Source: Bacteroidales bacterium (GTDB lineage Bacteria > Bacteroidota > Bacteroidia > Bacteroidales > F082). Taken from it: a stretch of 64,000 nt of DNA. The notes beneath the pieces were generated by a model that saw only the letters and a list, made by a program, of their open reading frames with translations, was not told the DNA's origin and did not search any database. The translations under genes and the position numbers were made by a program. Positions 55,547-63,987 of this stretch are shown one piece after another (positions within the stretch are counted from its first letter, which is position 1; every line of letters begins with the position of its first letter). The DNA is taken from NCBI GenBank assembly GCA_024400425.1, contig JAKSMV010000001.1, positions 157,351 through 221,350 on the forward strand, written 5' to 3'.

Positions 55547-56851
55547 TTATGCTTTGTCTTTTGCAGCCTTGATTGTCTTTTCACTGCGGTAGTCGGCGAG
55601 GTCGGGGATGCCGAACTTGTATTTGTACATGAGCCAGTCGAAGATGGCCTTGATGAGTTTCTTGTTGTCGTCGTTCAGCAAGGTGGGCTGGAACATGGAA
55701 GCCTGGTGGGTGAGCACGTTGAGGGTGCGCGACACGAAGTCGGTCAGGCGGTCGCCGGTGAGTTTCGTCTCGTAGTATTCCATGCCTTCGAAGATGAGCT
55801 TGAAGTCGGGCTGGCCGAAGAAGTCGCGGATGCGCTCGAGGATGCCGCGCAGAATGGTGAAATGGTAGGTGTAGAGCTTGTCTTTCACATAGATGGCCTG
55901 CTGCAGCTCGTACATCATGGCAACGTTGTAATAGAATGGCGTGCTGCTGTCGAGTGACTTCAGCACGATGGCGTTGGTCTGCCGGTCGCGGTTCAGGTAG
56001 TATTGCCTCAGCGACTTGTCGCCGCTCAGGCCATGCGACATGGTGTGGAAGAAAAGCGCGTGGTGCGACGAGATGATAAACTTCACATAGTCGCCTTCCT
56101 TGCCCGCCTCGAAGGGGTCCTTGCGGAAATCCGCCATCACTTTCTCTTGCGCTTGGCGGATGACGTCGTAGAGTTGCGAGGCGAAGGCGATGACGTTGTT
56201 GTCGTCGAGCGACGACATGGGGTCGTCGATGAAGACGTAGCGTATGTTGCTGTAACTGGAGTCGCCGCCAATGACGTGGTCGAGGATGCAGCGGAAGAAG
56301 CACCACACGAAGAGCCGTTCTTCGCCGCGCGAAATCTTGATGTTGCCCGACTGCTGGGGCTGAAGCACGGCTTTGCCCGTTTCTGAGTCAATGATTTTCT
56401 CTCCCGTTTCAGAGTCGATGACGGGCGTGTAGATGGTGCGGGTGAACTTGACGCCGCTGAACATCTCCGCATCGTCGCCTTCGTAGAGCAAGGTGGGTTC
56501 CACGTCGGTAAATACGCTGAGGTAATTGACCAGGGGCGTGATGATGTCGCTGCCCTTGAGGCCTTGGATGAGCGACGAGCGCGTGTCGATGTTGAGGTGT
56601 ACGTTGGCGCCTTCGTTTTCCGAGTCGTTGTCCCAGGTGAACAGGTCTTCGGTGTAGGCGTTGTAGTAGAGCGTGTGCGGCGCTTGGTCTTTCTTGCGGC
56701 GGGAGTGGGCAAAGTCCCACGACAGGCGTGTCTTGCCCGTGCCGTTGTAAGCGAAGATGAGGGCGCAGTTGGTCGGGCTTTTGCCTTCGCGCACCTTGAA
56801 GCCGTCGTGCAAGGCTTTTATGATTTTGTTGTTGTAGTTGCTTCTTGCCAT
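55547..56851 (-). CDS. AAA/ABC-type ATPase, PrrC/RloC anticodon-nuclease-like
   Basis: From the ATG at 56851 (MARSNYNNKIIKALHDGF) the protein has 434 residues. Walker A AYNGTGKT lies at 34-41, the ABC-like signature ISRGEER and Walker B YVFIDDPMSSLDD follow, then a switch-type ISSHH. The C-terminal part carries Arg335, Glu339 and His382 in an RxxxE...H arrangement like the PrrC catalytic Arg320/Glu324/His356. PrrC guards type I R-M by cutting tRNA when restriction is inhibited. Its place between hsdS and hsdM supports that role; nuclease activity is an inference. Confidence 0.72.
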   Translation of the reverse strand: MARSNYNNKIIKALHDGFKVREGKSPTNCALIFAYNGTGKTRLSWDFAHSRRKKDQAPHTLYYNAYTEDLFTWDNDSENEGANVHLNIDTRSSLIQGLKGSDIITPLVNYLSVFTDVEPTLLYEGDDAEMFSGVKFTRTIYTPVIDSETGEKIIDSETGKAVLQPQQSGNIKISRGEERLFVWCFFRCILDHVIGGDSSYSNIRYVFIDDPMSSLDDNNVIAFASQLYDVIRQAQEKVMADFRKDPFEAGKEGDYVKFIISSHHALFFHTMSHGLSGDKSLRQYYLNRDRQTNAIVLKSLDSSTPFYYNVAMMYELQQAIYVKDKLYTYHFTILRGILERIRDFFGQPDFKLIFEGMEYYETKLTGDRLTDFVSRTLNVLTHQASMFQPTLLNDDNKKLIKAIFDWLMYKYKFGIPDLADYRSEKTIKAAKDKA

Positions 56852-56939
56852 GTGTCTTTGTCTGGTGATGGATGAAATGGTCCCCTGAGCGGAGGCTGCT
56901 GAGCGGAGCCGAAGCAAGCCGAAGGGGCTGTTGAATGGG
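56852..56939. repeat. Short GAGCGGAG repeat and hairpin between hsdS and the ATPase
   Basis: GAGCGGAG occurs twice 15 bp apart, and CCCCT/AGGGG arms enclose the block. It is a typical small intergenic repeat and may attenuate transcription within the R-M operon. Confidence 0.4.
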
Positions 56940-58229
56940 TTATTCGTTTGCTACGGCAGGGAAAAGCTGCTGCATGAGGCCGCGCTTGTGCTGCTTCAGG
57001 GCTTCGATGCGCTCTTGCTGTGCGGTTATCAGCTTGTCGATGGCAGTGAGGCACGAGGCAATCTTCTGCTGCTCGGGTAGGGTGGGAACCGATAGTTTTA
57101 GTTTTTTGAGTTGCTCGTTATACAGGTGAACAACAGAGAAACCTTGAGATAATTTGGCTATTTCGTTACGTTTAGCACTATTAAGGTAATATGATAGAAA
57201 AATGCCATTTAGAGGAGAACGAATTATGTTAATGTCTCCGCCTAATGCAACGTTTGCTTTTGTAACGCATGAAGCAGTTGCAATATCTTCTTGTGTTTCG
57301 CCTGATGAAGGAATGATTACATCATTTTCTTTGCTAAATACCAAATCTTTTTTTGGAAGATTAGTGCGTGATAAAACATCAGAGATGCATTCTTTGTAGC
57401 GAGTGTATAGCTCTCCATATCGAATACAGGGAATTTGACCATTGTTATCAATATCATCTTTGGATATACCTTTGCCTTTTTGAAAAGAGGCTATTTCTCC
57501 CAACTTCTTCGCCTCCCAATCCCCTTCAAAACCGGGGAAACGCAGTTTGGGCACGGTTTCGCCTTCTTGTGGGAAAAGTTGCTGCATGAGGCCGCGCTTG
57601 TGCTGGCTAAGGCTTTCCAAGCGCGACTGCTCGGCTGAAATCTGCCCGTCGAGCGAAGAAAGGCACGAAGCGATTTTCTGCTGCTCGGGGAGGGTGGGAG
57701 GAATTGGAAATCTCATGTCTAAAATGTCTTTTCCATAGAGATTAGCTAAAGCACCATTTCCTCCCTGCTTAATTAGTTCAATGTTCTTTTTGTATTGAGA
57801 GGTCTGCATTAAATATTTTGAAAGAGGAGAAGAACTGCGGTATATCCCGCAAAAGGCACCAACAGTGGCGATGCCTTTATATTCTTCATCAAAAGATGCA
57901 GCTTTGCCTACCAAATTGCTACTGCCATTAGCAAGACAAATAACAATGTCGTTTTTCCTAAGGATTTGATTTGGTTGTGGTTCTTTTGTGACAAATTGAA
58001 GAGCATTTTGGCAATCGACAGAACTATCTTGGATAATGTTGTTTGAACGGATAACCAAAGTACCATTGCTGTTTTCAGTGGTTTCCGATTTGTTATAAGA
58101 TAATCCTCTCACAAATTCGCCAATTTCTCCCAACTTTTTCACTTCCCATTCCCCTTCAAAACCTGGGAAACGGAGCTTTGGTATGTTTTTTCCTTTGCTT
58201 TCCATGTTGCTTTGTTTTTTGTCGTTCAT
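56940..58229 (-). CDS. hsdS: Type I restriction-modification specificity subunit
   Basis: HsdS chooses the DNA target. From the ATG at 58229 the protein has 429 residues with two target-recognition domains. Each half begins with PKLRFPGFEGxWExKKLGEI and ends with LPEQQKIASCL...QHKRGLMQQLFP, nearly identical in both halves, while the recognition parts differ. The start overlaps the hsdR stop as TGATG. The long internal repeats could allow domain exchange, but no second hsdS cassette or recombinase gene is in the window. Confidence 0.95.
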   Translation of the reverse strand: MNDKKQSNMESKGKNIPKLRFPGFEGEWEVKKLGEIGEFVRGLSYNKSETTENSNGTLVIRSNNIIQDSSVDCQNALQFVTKEPQPNQILRKNDIVICLANGSSNLVGKAASFDEEYKGIATVGAFCGIYRSSSPLSKYLMQTSQYKKNIELIKQGGNGALANLYGKDILDMRFPIPPTLPEQQKIASCLSSLDGQISAEQSRLESLSQHKRGLMQQLFPQEGETVPKLRFPGFEGDWEAKKLGEIASFQKGKGISKDDIDNNGQIPCIRYGELYTRYKECISDVLSRTNLPKKDLVFSKENDVIIPSSGETQEDIATASCVTKANVALGGDINIIRSPLNGIFLSYYLNSAKRNEIAKLSQGFSVVHLYNEQLKKLKLSVPTLPEQQKIASCLTAIDKLITAQQERIEALKQHKRGLMQQLFPAVANE

Positions 58230-61225
58230 CAATCGTTGACGTAGGCGTTGAGTCCGTCGATGGTGCGTCCGAGGGCGAGGCGCTTTAGGATGGGCGCCAT
58301 CTCGCGGATGAGGGTTTCCTTGGCACGCTTGCGTTCCTTCCAGTTGCCTGCATTGCTGAGGAGCGGGCGCAGGGCCTCTTCGTCGAGGCGTTGCAGACGC
58401 ACGGTCTCGTTAATGAAGTCTTCGAGCGCATCGGGGCTGATGCCGTGGTGCGACGAGATTTTGAAGATGTCATTCTTGATTCTGTTTTTCTTGAACAGTT
58501 CGTACATCAGGCGGATTTCCTCCTCGGTGTGGCCGCTGCCTGCCTCGATTTCCTCTTCGATGAAGGCTTCGAGGTATTCGCGCTCATCCAGGAGGTTGGC
58601 GCTGCCCATCAGTATGCCGATGAGCTGTTCCTTGGTGACCTTCACCTTTGATGGCTTGCCGCCGGTGTATTTGGCCAGTAACTGCATGAAGTAGTCGTAG
58701 TCGATGATGGCTGAGCTGAACAATACGAGTTCGAAGTCGTAGGCGGTTGCGTCGTCGTTGCCGGCACTTCCGCCGGGGTCGTTGGTGCGGCTGCGCTTGA
58801 CGATGTCGAGGTAGGCGGTGCGGAACGAACGGAGCGTGTCGTCGGGCATCACCTCTTGTATTTCAGCCTTTTCCTCGTCGGTGAGGCTGGTGTACTGGTC
58901 GAGTTTGAGGGCAAGACGCTGCACCTCCTTGAAGGCCTCGACGAAAGCGTTGGTGTTTTCGCCATCAGGGATGTTGGCCACCTCTTCGGGAACGCAATCG
59001 ACGCCGATGGCGTTCATCACCGTGCGGAGTTCATCGACGGCCTGATGGTAACGTCCGATGACTACCGGTGCAGGTTCCACGAGCCAGTATTCCTTGGCTT
59101 GGTTGGCCTTGTCGAGGTCGTCCTTGTAGCCGCTGAAGAGCAGCATGGCATCGTTGACATTGTTTTCGAGATAGCGGTAGCAAACCACGTTGCCGTAGGG
59201 CTTGGTGCCGTCGAGTATGCGGTTGGTGCGGCTGAAGGCCTGCACGAGGTTGTGGTGGCGCAAGTCCTTATCGACATAGATGGTGTTGAGGAACTTGCTG
59301 TCGAAACCTGTGAGCAGCATGTTGACCACAATGACGATGTCGAGCTTGTTGCCGTCGTGCGGCAGCTGCGCATTGGGGTATTTCTGGTTCTTGATGCGCT
59401 TTTGGATGTCCTTATAGTATTCGTCGAAAAGCGCGATGCTGAAATTGGTGCCGAACTTTTCGTTGTAATCCTTGATGATGGCCGAGAGTCCGCTGCTGCT
59501 GCCTTCGGGGTCTTCAGCGTTGTCGCGTTCCTCGTCGGGGAGGTCTTCGGCGTCGAATTTCACGGTAGGCGGCGTGAAGACCGCACCGATGTTGAGTGGA
59601 ACGAAATCGGGATTGTCTTCGCCACGTTTCTTCTGGATCTGGGCAAAGAGGTTGTAGTATTCGATGGCATCAGGGATGGATGCGACGGCCAAGAGTGCGT
59701 TGAAACGGCGTTGGCCGGTGAGCGCGTCGTGGTTGTCGAGGATATGGCTTGCGATTTGGGTTTTTGAAGGCCTTTCGGCAACGATGCCGCCTTTCTGCTT
59801 GTCCTCGTTGCGGAAATAATCCACATTGAAACGAAGCACGTTGTTGTCGCTGATGGCATCGATGATGGTGTATTTGTTGAGGCATTTCTGGAAGACGTCC
59901 AAAGTGGTGACATATTCGGCCTGCTGTCCGTTGACCTGGACGTATGTGCTGTTTTCTTCGAAGATAGGCGTGCCGGTGAAACCGAACAGTTGGGCCTTCC
60001 TGAAGAAGCTCTTGATGGCTTTGTGGTTGTCGCCGAACTGGCTGCGGTGACATTCGTCGAAGATGAAGACGATGCGCTTGTCGGCCAGTTTCAGAAGCCG
60101 CTTGTAGAACCTGTTGCCCGGCGAAGTGTCGAGAGCGACGCCCAGTTTCTGAATGGTGGTGACGATGACCTTGTCGGCATAGTCGTCGCTTTCGAGGCGG
60201 CACACGAGGGCTTCGGTGTTGATGTTCTGTTCGACGCAGCCTTCCTGAAACTTGTTGAACTCGTCGCGGGTCTGTTTGTCGAGGTCCTTGCGGTCAACTA
60301 CGAAGACGCACTTCTCGATGTCGGGGTCGTTTTTGAGTATGGTCGAGGCCTTGAAGCTGGTGAGCGTCTTGCCGCTGCCCGTGGTGTGCCAGATGAAGCC
60401 GTTGCCTGCGTTTTGCTTGACGCAGTTGACGATGCTCTCGACGGCATAGATCTGATAGGGACGCATGACCAGTATTTTCTGTTCGGTTTCGACAAGAACC
60501 ATGTATTGGCTGATGAGGTTGCCAAGCGAGAACTTGTTGAGCATGAGGTTGGCGAAGGCGTCGAGACGCTCTATTTTCCTGTAGTGCTCGGTTTCGGGGT
60601 CGATGACGGCGGCTTCGTACACGGGTAGATAGCTGTTGTTGGTGTCGAAGCGGAAATGCTCGTCGTTGTTGTTGGCAAAATACATCGTCTTGGTGCTGCC
60701 GTTGCTCACCATGAAGAGTTGCATGAAGCACATGAGCGTGTTGGTGTATCCGTTGCCGTAGTCCTGCTTGTAGCGCACGATTTGCTCGATGGCCTTGGTG
60801 GGCGACACGCTGTGGCTCTTCAGTTCGATTTGCACGAGCGGCAAGCCGTTGATGAGTATGATGACATCGTAGCGATGATGGCTGTTGGCGGTATTGATGT
60901 TGAGCTGGTTGACGACTTCAAAGTCGTTTTTGCACCAATCGTTGAGGTTAACCAGGCTGAAGATGAGCGGCGTGCCGTCGTCGCGCGTGAAGGTCTGCTT
61001 GTTGCGCAGGCACTTTGAGGCCTTGAAGACATCGGCGGTGATGATTTGAAGCTTCAGTTTTTCAAATTCATCGTTTGAGAGCGTGACCATGTTGAGTTTT
61101 TCGAACTTCTGGCGGAAGTTGCGCTCGAGTGAAGCGAGGTCGTGGATGTCGTCGCGATAGGTGTAACTCAGTTCCTGTAGTTTTTCGATGAACTGCTGTT
61201 CGATTTGTTGTTCGTTTGGTATCAT
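58229..61225 (-). CDS. hsdR: Type I restriction enzyme motor/nuclease subunit
   Basis: HsdR translocates and cuts unmethylated DNA. From the ATG at 61225 (MIPNEQQIEQQFIEKLQE) the protein has 998 residues; a frame to 61252 would begin upstream of the promoter start. The nuclease motif is DVIILINGLPLVQIELK (D...ExK). Helicase motifs are TTGSGKTLTS (Walker A), DECHRS (DEAH-like), GFTGTPIF and QAFSRTNRI (motif VI). A helical C-terminus completes the normal length. It follows the WYL regulator gene. Confidence 0.95.
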   Translation of the reverse strand: MIPNEQQIEQQFIEKLQELSYTYRDDIHDLASLERNFRQKFEKLNMVTLSNDEFEKLKLQIITADVFKASKCLRNKQTFTRDDGTPLIFSLVNLNDWCKNDFEVVNQLNINTANSHHRYDVIILINGLPLVQIELKSHSVSPTKAIEQIVRYKQDYGNGYTNTLMCFMQLFMVSNGSTKTMYFANNNDEHFRFDTNNSYLPVYEAAVIDPETEHYRKIERLDAFANLMLNKFSLGNLISQYMVLVETEQKILVMRPYQIYAVESIVNCVKQNAGNGFIWHTTGSGKTLTSFKASTILKNDPDIEKCVFVVDRKDLDKQTRDEFNKFQEGCVEQNINTEALVCRLESDDYADKVIVTTIQKLGVALDTSPGNRFYKRLLKLADKRIVFIFDECHRSQFGDNHKAIKSFFRKAQLFGFTGTPIFEENSTYVQVNGQQAEYVTTLDVFQKCLNKYTIIDAISDNNVLRFNVDYFRNEDKQKGGIVAERPSKTQIASHILDNHDALTGQRRFNALLAVASIPDAIEYYNLFAQIQKKRGEDNPDFVPLNIGAVFTPPTVKFDAEDLPDEERDNAEDPEGSSSGLSAIIKDYNEKFGTNFSIALFDEYYKDIQKRIKNQKYPNAQLPHDGNKLDIVIVVNMLLTGFDSKFLNTIYVDKDLRHHNLVQAFSRTNRILDGTKPYGNVVCYRYLENNVNDAMLLFSGYKDDLDKANQAKEYWLVEPAPVVIGRYHQAVDELRTVMNAIGVDCVPEEVANIPDGENTNAFVEAFKEVQRLALKLDQYTSLTDEEKAEIQEVMPDDTLRSFRTAYLDIVKRSRTNDPGGSAGNDDATAYDFELVLFSSAIIDYDYFMQLLAKYTGGKPSKVKVTKEQLIGILMGSANLLDEREYLEAFIEEEIEAGSGHTEEEIRLMYELFKKNRIKNDIFKISSHHGISPDALEDFINETVRLQRLDEEALRPLLSNAGNWKERKRAKETLIREMAPILKRLALGRTIDGLNAYVND

Positions 61226-61249
61226 GTTATGTGTTTTTGAAATTTTCGG

Positions 61250-61257
61250 CAAAATTA
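61250..61257 (-). promoter_or_regulatory. Promoter -7 box of hsdR
   Basis: On the minus strand this reads TAATTTTG, giving a transcription start near 61243 and a leader of about 18 nt. The palindrome lies exactly 9 bp upstream. Confidence 0.65.
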
Positions 61258-62289
61258 GTCATTTGGTGTGCAGTCATCCTGCACAGTGTTGTATTTTTCC
61301 AGACCATGTTCCATTTCGGCGGCAATTCGTTGGCGAAGATGTGCAGGCTGCAGCACTTCGACCTGCGAGCCGTAGAAGAGGATTTTTGCTTCCAATTCCT
61401 TGGTATAACGGACTTTAATCTTTAATGTGCAAGACTCTTCGTCGATAATTTCCTGTGAAGGGTGCAAAGGCTTGTTGACGACGTAGGGGAACCTTTTCGG
61501 GTCGAAGCGCATGACCACGTCTTCCAAGGGAACGTTGCTGTCGGGAACCGACACGCCGATGATTTCCTTGAAATAAGAGGAGAAATCCACTTCGGTGTTT
61601 GGAATGTATTTGACCGACGAAGGTTCGATGGTGACGATGCGGTCCAAGGCCTTGTTGCTGATGAAAGGTTTCCTGCCTTCCTCGTGGCAAAAGAGGAACC
61701 AGCGGTTGTTGTACTGTTTCAGATGATAAGGATGGACGATGCACCAGTAGGGGTCGCGGTGGAAAGGACGGTAGAAGATGCGTAGCGGATGGTGTGTGGC
61801 GGTTGCATCGATGAGCGTCGAGAGGTGGTCGAGGCCTTGGAGCTGTTCGTTCTGCTCGAAGGAAACGATGTTCTCGGTGCTGCCTTTCACGCCGAAGCGA
61901 CATTCGAGGTTGGAGATGACCTCTTCGAGCCAGCCGTTGCCCTGTATGCCGCGGAAACGCCGCAGCATCTCGATGGTGGAGCGCAGGGTCTCGACTTCCT
62001 TCACCGACAGTTCGTTTTTGAAGATGGAGAAATGCCGGTCGCTGTAGCGGTAATAGCGGCTGTTGCCCTCGTAGGGATACACTTCGATGGGCGCGTTGAA
62101 GCCGTCGCTGTCGCGCATGAAGGCGATGTCGTCGCGCAATTGCCGCACGCTGACCTCGGTGGCGTACATTTCATTCAGCACTTCGTTCACTTCCTGCCTC
62201 AGGTTGGCGAAGGTGTAGTAGTGGCCAAAGTCGCTGAAGCAGCGGTCGAGGACCTGATAGCGGAGTTGAGCGTTTTTGTTGGTGGCCAT
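61255..62289 (-). CDS. WYL-domain transcriptional regulator of the R-M island
   Basis: From the ATG at 62289 (MATNKNAQLRYQVLDRCF) the protein has 344 residues; the longer frame starts upstream of the -7 box. The N-terminal 90 residues form a winged helix. A WYL-type ligand domain follows (LRIFYRPF, HPYHLKQYNNRWFLFCHEEGR), with a C-terminal WCX-like extension (ILFYGSQVEVLQP). WYL regulators control several defence islands. The palindromes upstream of hsdR, the DUF2130 gene and this gene are its likely sites. Confidence 0.88.
   Translation of the reverse strand: MATNKNAQLRYQVLDRCFSDFGHYYTFANLRQEVNEVLNEMYATEVSVRQLRDDIAFMRDSDGFNAPIEVYPYEGNSRYYRYSDRHFSIFKNELSVKEVETLRSTIEMLRRFRGIQGNGWLEEVISNLECRFGVKGSTENIVSFEQNEQLQGLDHLSTLIDATATHHPLRIFYRPFHRDPYWCIVHPYHLKQYNNRWFLFCHEEGRKPFISNKALDRIVTIEPSSVKYIPNTEVDFSSYFKEIIGVSVPDSNVPLEDVVMRFDPKRFPYVVNKPLHPSQEIIDEESCTLKIKVRYTKELEAKILFYGSQVEVLQPAHLRQRIAAEMEHGLEKYNTVQDDCTPND
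61267..61285. promoter_or_regulatory. Palindromic operator, site 2 (hsdR)
   Basis: TGTGCAG-N5-CTGCACA lies in the last codons of the WYL gene, 9 bp upstream of the hsdR -7 box, the same spacing as at the DUF2130 gene. Confidence 0.75.
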
Positions 62290-62315
62290 AGGAGAGGTTT
62301 TATTGTAATAAGTTG

Positions 62316-62323
62316 CAAAGATA
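62316..62323 (-). promoter_or_regulatory. Promoter -7 box of the WYL regulator gene
   Basis: On the minus strand this reads TATCTTTG, 26 nt upstream of the start at 62289. No clear -33 element was found. Confidence 0.6.
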
Positions 62324-62362
62324 GTTTTTTTCAATAAAGGGAAGTTTGAAGAAAGAAAATAT

Positions 62363-62381
62363 TGTGCAGAGGAACTGCATA
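62363..62381. promoter_or_regulatory. Palindromic operator, site 3 (WYL gene)
   Basis: TGTGCAG-N5-CTGCATA differs from the other sites by one base. It lies 39 bp upstream of the WYL -7 box, further than at the other two promoters. Confidence 0.6.
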
Positions 62382-62394
62382 GGGTTGCCGTTTG

Positions 62395-62503
62395 TTTGCA
62401 ACAAAATGCAATTTGACCTTTTTATAACCCAAAATCCAAAACCCATAAAACTTTTGTCTGGTTCTGAATCTCGCAACCGATCGATTCAAACAGGCTTTTC
62501 GAC
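62395..62503 (+). repeat. About 100-bp direct repeat, right copy
   Basis: This is the counterpart of 41625-41735 in the same orientation. It shares the 20-mer GGTTCTGAATCTCGCAACCG and the preceding A/C-rich stretch, with small gaps. Confidence 0.75.
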
Positions 62504-62567
62504 AATTTCAACTTACATTCGTTATGCTGGCTTCAATAGTGTATTATTGCCATTTGAAGTATCTTGA

Positions 62568-62636
62568 TATCCTCAAATTCCCCATCAAAACATCCTCAAA
62601 TTCCCCATCAAAACATCCTCAAATTCCACATTAAAA
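62568..62636 (+). repeat. Three 23-bp tandem repeats
   Basis: The unit CATCCTCAAATTCCCC plus ATCAAAA occurs three times head to tail; the third copy has two changes. It lies just upstream of the AAA_14 gene promoter. Confidence 0.85.
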
Positions 62637-62647
62637 TTAAAAAAATG

Positions 62648-62677
62648 TTTTGTGTATCATTTATTTATGTATTTTTG
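62648..62677 (+). promoter_or_regulatory. Promoter of the AAA_14 ATPase gene
   Basis: TTTG and TATTTTTG are separated by 18 bp, a full match to the Bacteroidota consensus. The predicted transcript start is about 20 nt before the ATG at 62707. Confidence 0.75.
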
Positions 62678-62706
62678 CACGCGAAAAATAAATGTGCAAA
62701 ATCGTG

Positions 62707-63987
62707 ATGGAAAATCAAGCGTATAAACCGCGCATAGCTGATGTGCTATTGGAAGAACAACTGGAGGCCTCTGGAATGGTGTTGATACAAGGTGCAAAAT
62801 GGTGTGGCAAGACAACCACGGCAAAGCAGCAGGCAAAGAGTGTCCTTTATTTGAATGACCCTAAAACGAAATCTGCCAACCTGCATCTGGCGGAAACGAC
62901 TGTTGACTTGCTGCTGGAGGGTGCCACGCCACGCTTGCTTGACGAGTGGCAGCTGGCGCCTCAGCTTTGGGATGCGGCCCGTTTCGTGGTTGACCAAAGA
63001 GGCGAGGAGGGTCAGTTTATATTCACTGGTTCGGCTGTGCCGGCCAAGAGAGACAAAAATTCGCATACCGGCACGGGACGTGCGGCATGGATAACGATGC
63101 GGCCCATGAGCCTTTGGGAGTCGGGCGACAGCAGTGGGCAGGTGAGCCTTGGAGACCTGTTCGATGGACGCTTTTCGCCTTGCCGTATGGAACACAACGA
63201 CTTGAAGCACATTGCCTATTTGCTGTGTCGAGGTGGCTGGCCTAAGGCGGTGGGGAAGTCGGAACGTGTGGCTTTGCGTCAGGCCTGCAACTATGTAGAT
63301 GCTGTTGCGACGCAAGAAATAAGTGATGTGGACGACGTGTCGCGTGATGAGCAGAGCACCCGCCGCTTGCTTCGCAGTTATGCCCGCCACCAGGCCACTC
63401 AGGCGTCTGTTGCGACTATCGTTTCCGACATGAGTGCCAACGACTCGACCAGTATGAGTGAGAATGCCGTAAGCTCCTACCTGACGGCACTTAGAAAGAT
63501 ATTCGTCATCGAAGACATGGAGGCATGGAATCCGAATCTGCGCAGCAAGTCGGCCATCCGGACGAGCGACACCCGTTATTTCGTCGACCCGAGCATTGGA
63601 ACGGCTGCCTTGCGTATAGGGCCGTTGGACTTGATTAAAGACCTGAAGGCCTTCGGAACCCTGTTTGAGACGATGGCCGTGCGTGACCTGCGTGTCTATG
63701 CCGATGCCCTGGATGGACGTGTCTATCATTTCCGCGATAGCAATGGCTTGGAGTGCGACACGGTGTTGCACCGTAACAATGGCACGTATGGGCTGATAGA
63801 GGTGAAGATAGGCGGTGACACGAACATAGAGGAAGGTGCTGCCAATCTGCTCTCGTTGGCTTCGAAGATCGACACGGACAAGATGCCGGAACCATCTTTT
63901 ATGATGGTGCTGACGGCTGTGGGTGAATATGCCTATCGCCGCAAGGATGGCGTGTTTGTGGTGCCAATAGGATGCCTGAAACCTTGA
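62707..63987 (+). CDS. AAA_14/DUF4143 family ATPase
   Basis: From the ATG at 62707 (MENQAYKPRIADVLLEEQL) the protein has 426 residues. Walker A is GAKWCGKTTT and LLDEWQLAP serves as a Walker B-like motif. FIFTGSAVP follows, then a winged-helix stretch (AVSSYLTALRKIFVIEDM) and a C-terminal DUF4143 domain with nuclease-like strands (ECDTVLHRNNGTYGLIEVK, a D...ExK pattern). These ATPases are common in Bacteroidota and their role is unknown. An alternative start lies five codons upstream. Confidence 0.88.
   Translation: MENQAYKPRIADVLLEEQLEASGMVLIQGAKWCGKTTTAKQQAKSVLYLNDPKTKSANLHLAETTVDLLLEGATPRLLDEWQLAPQLWDAARFVVDQRGEEGQFIFTGSAVPAKRDKNSHTGTGRAAWITMRPMSLWESGDSSGQVSLGDLFDGRFSPCRMEHNDLKHIAYLLCRGGWPKAVGKSERVALRQACNYVDAVATQEISDVDDVSRDEQSTRRLLRSYARHQATQASVATIVSDMSANDSTSMSENAVSSYLTALRKIFVIEDMEAWNPNLRSKSAIRTSDTRYFVDPSIGTAALRIGPLDLIKDLKAFGTLFETMAVRDLRVYADALDGRVYHFRDSNGLECDTVLHRNNGTYGLIEVKIGGDTNIEEGAANLLSLASKIDTDKMPEPSFMMVLTAVGEYAYRRKDGVFVVPIGCLKP

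Noticed and set aside
53898..55592. Long plus-strand ORF of 564 codons opposite hsdM
   Set aside because: It is the antisense shadow of hsdM, whose motifs (FACGSGS, NPPF) are clear on the other strand; its Val/Ala/Glu-rich translation is typical of antisense frames.
62568..62636. Possible CRISPR array from the 23-bp repeats
   Set aside because: The units are directly joined with no spacers.
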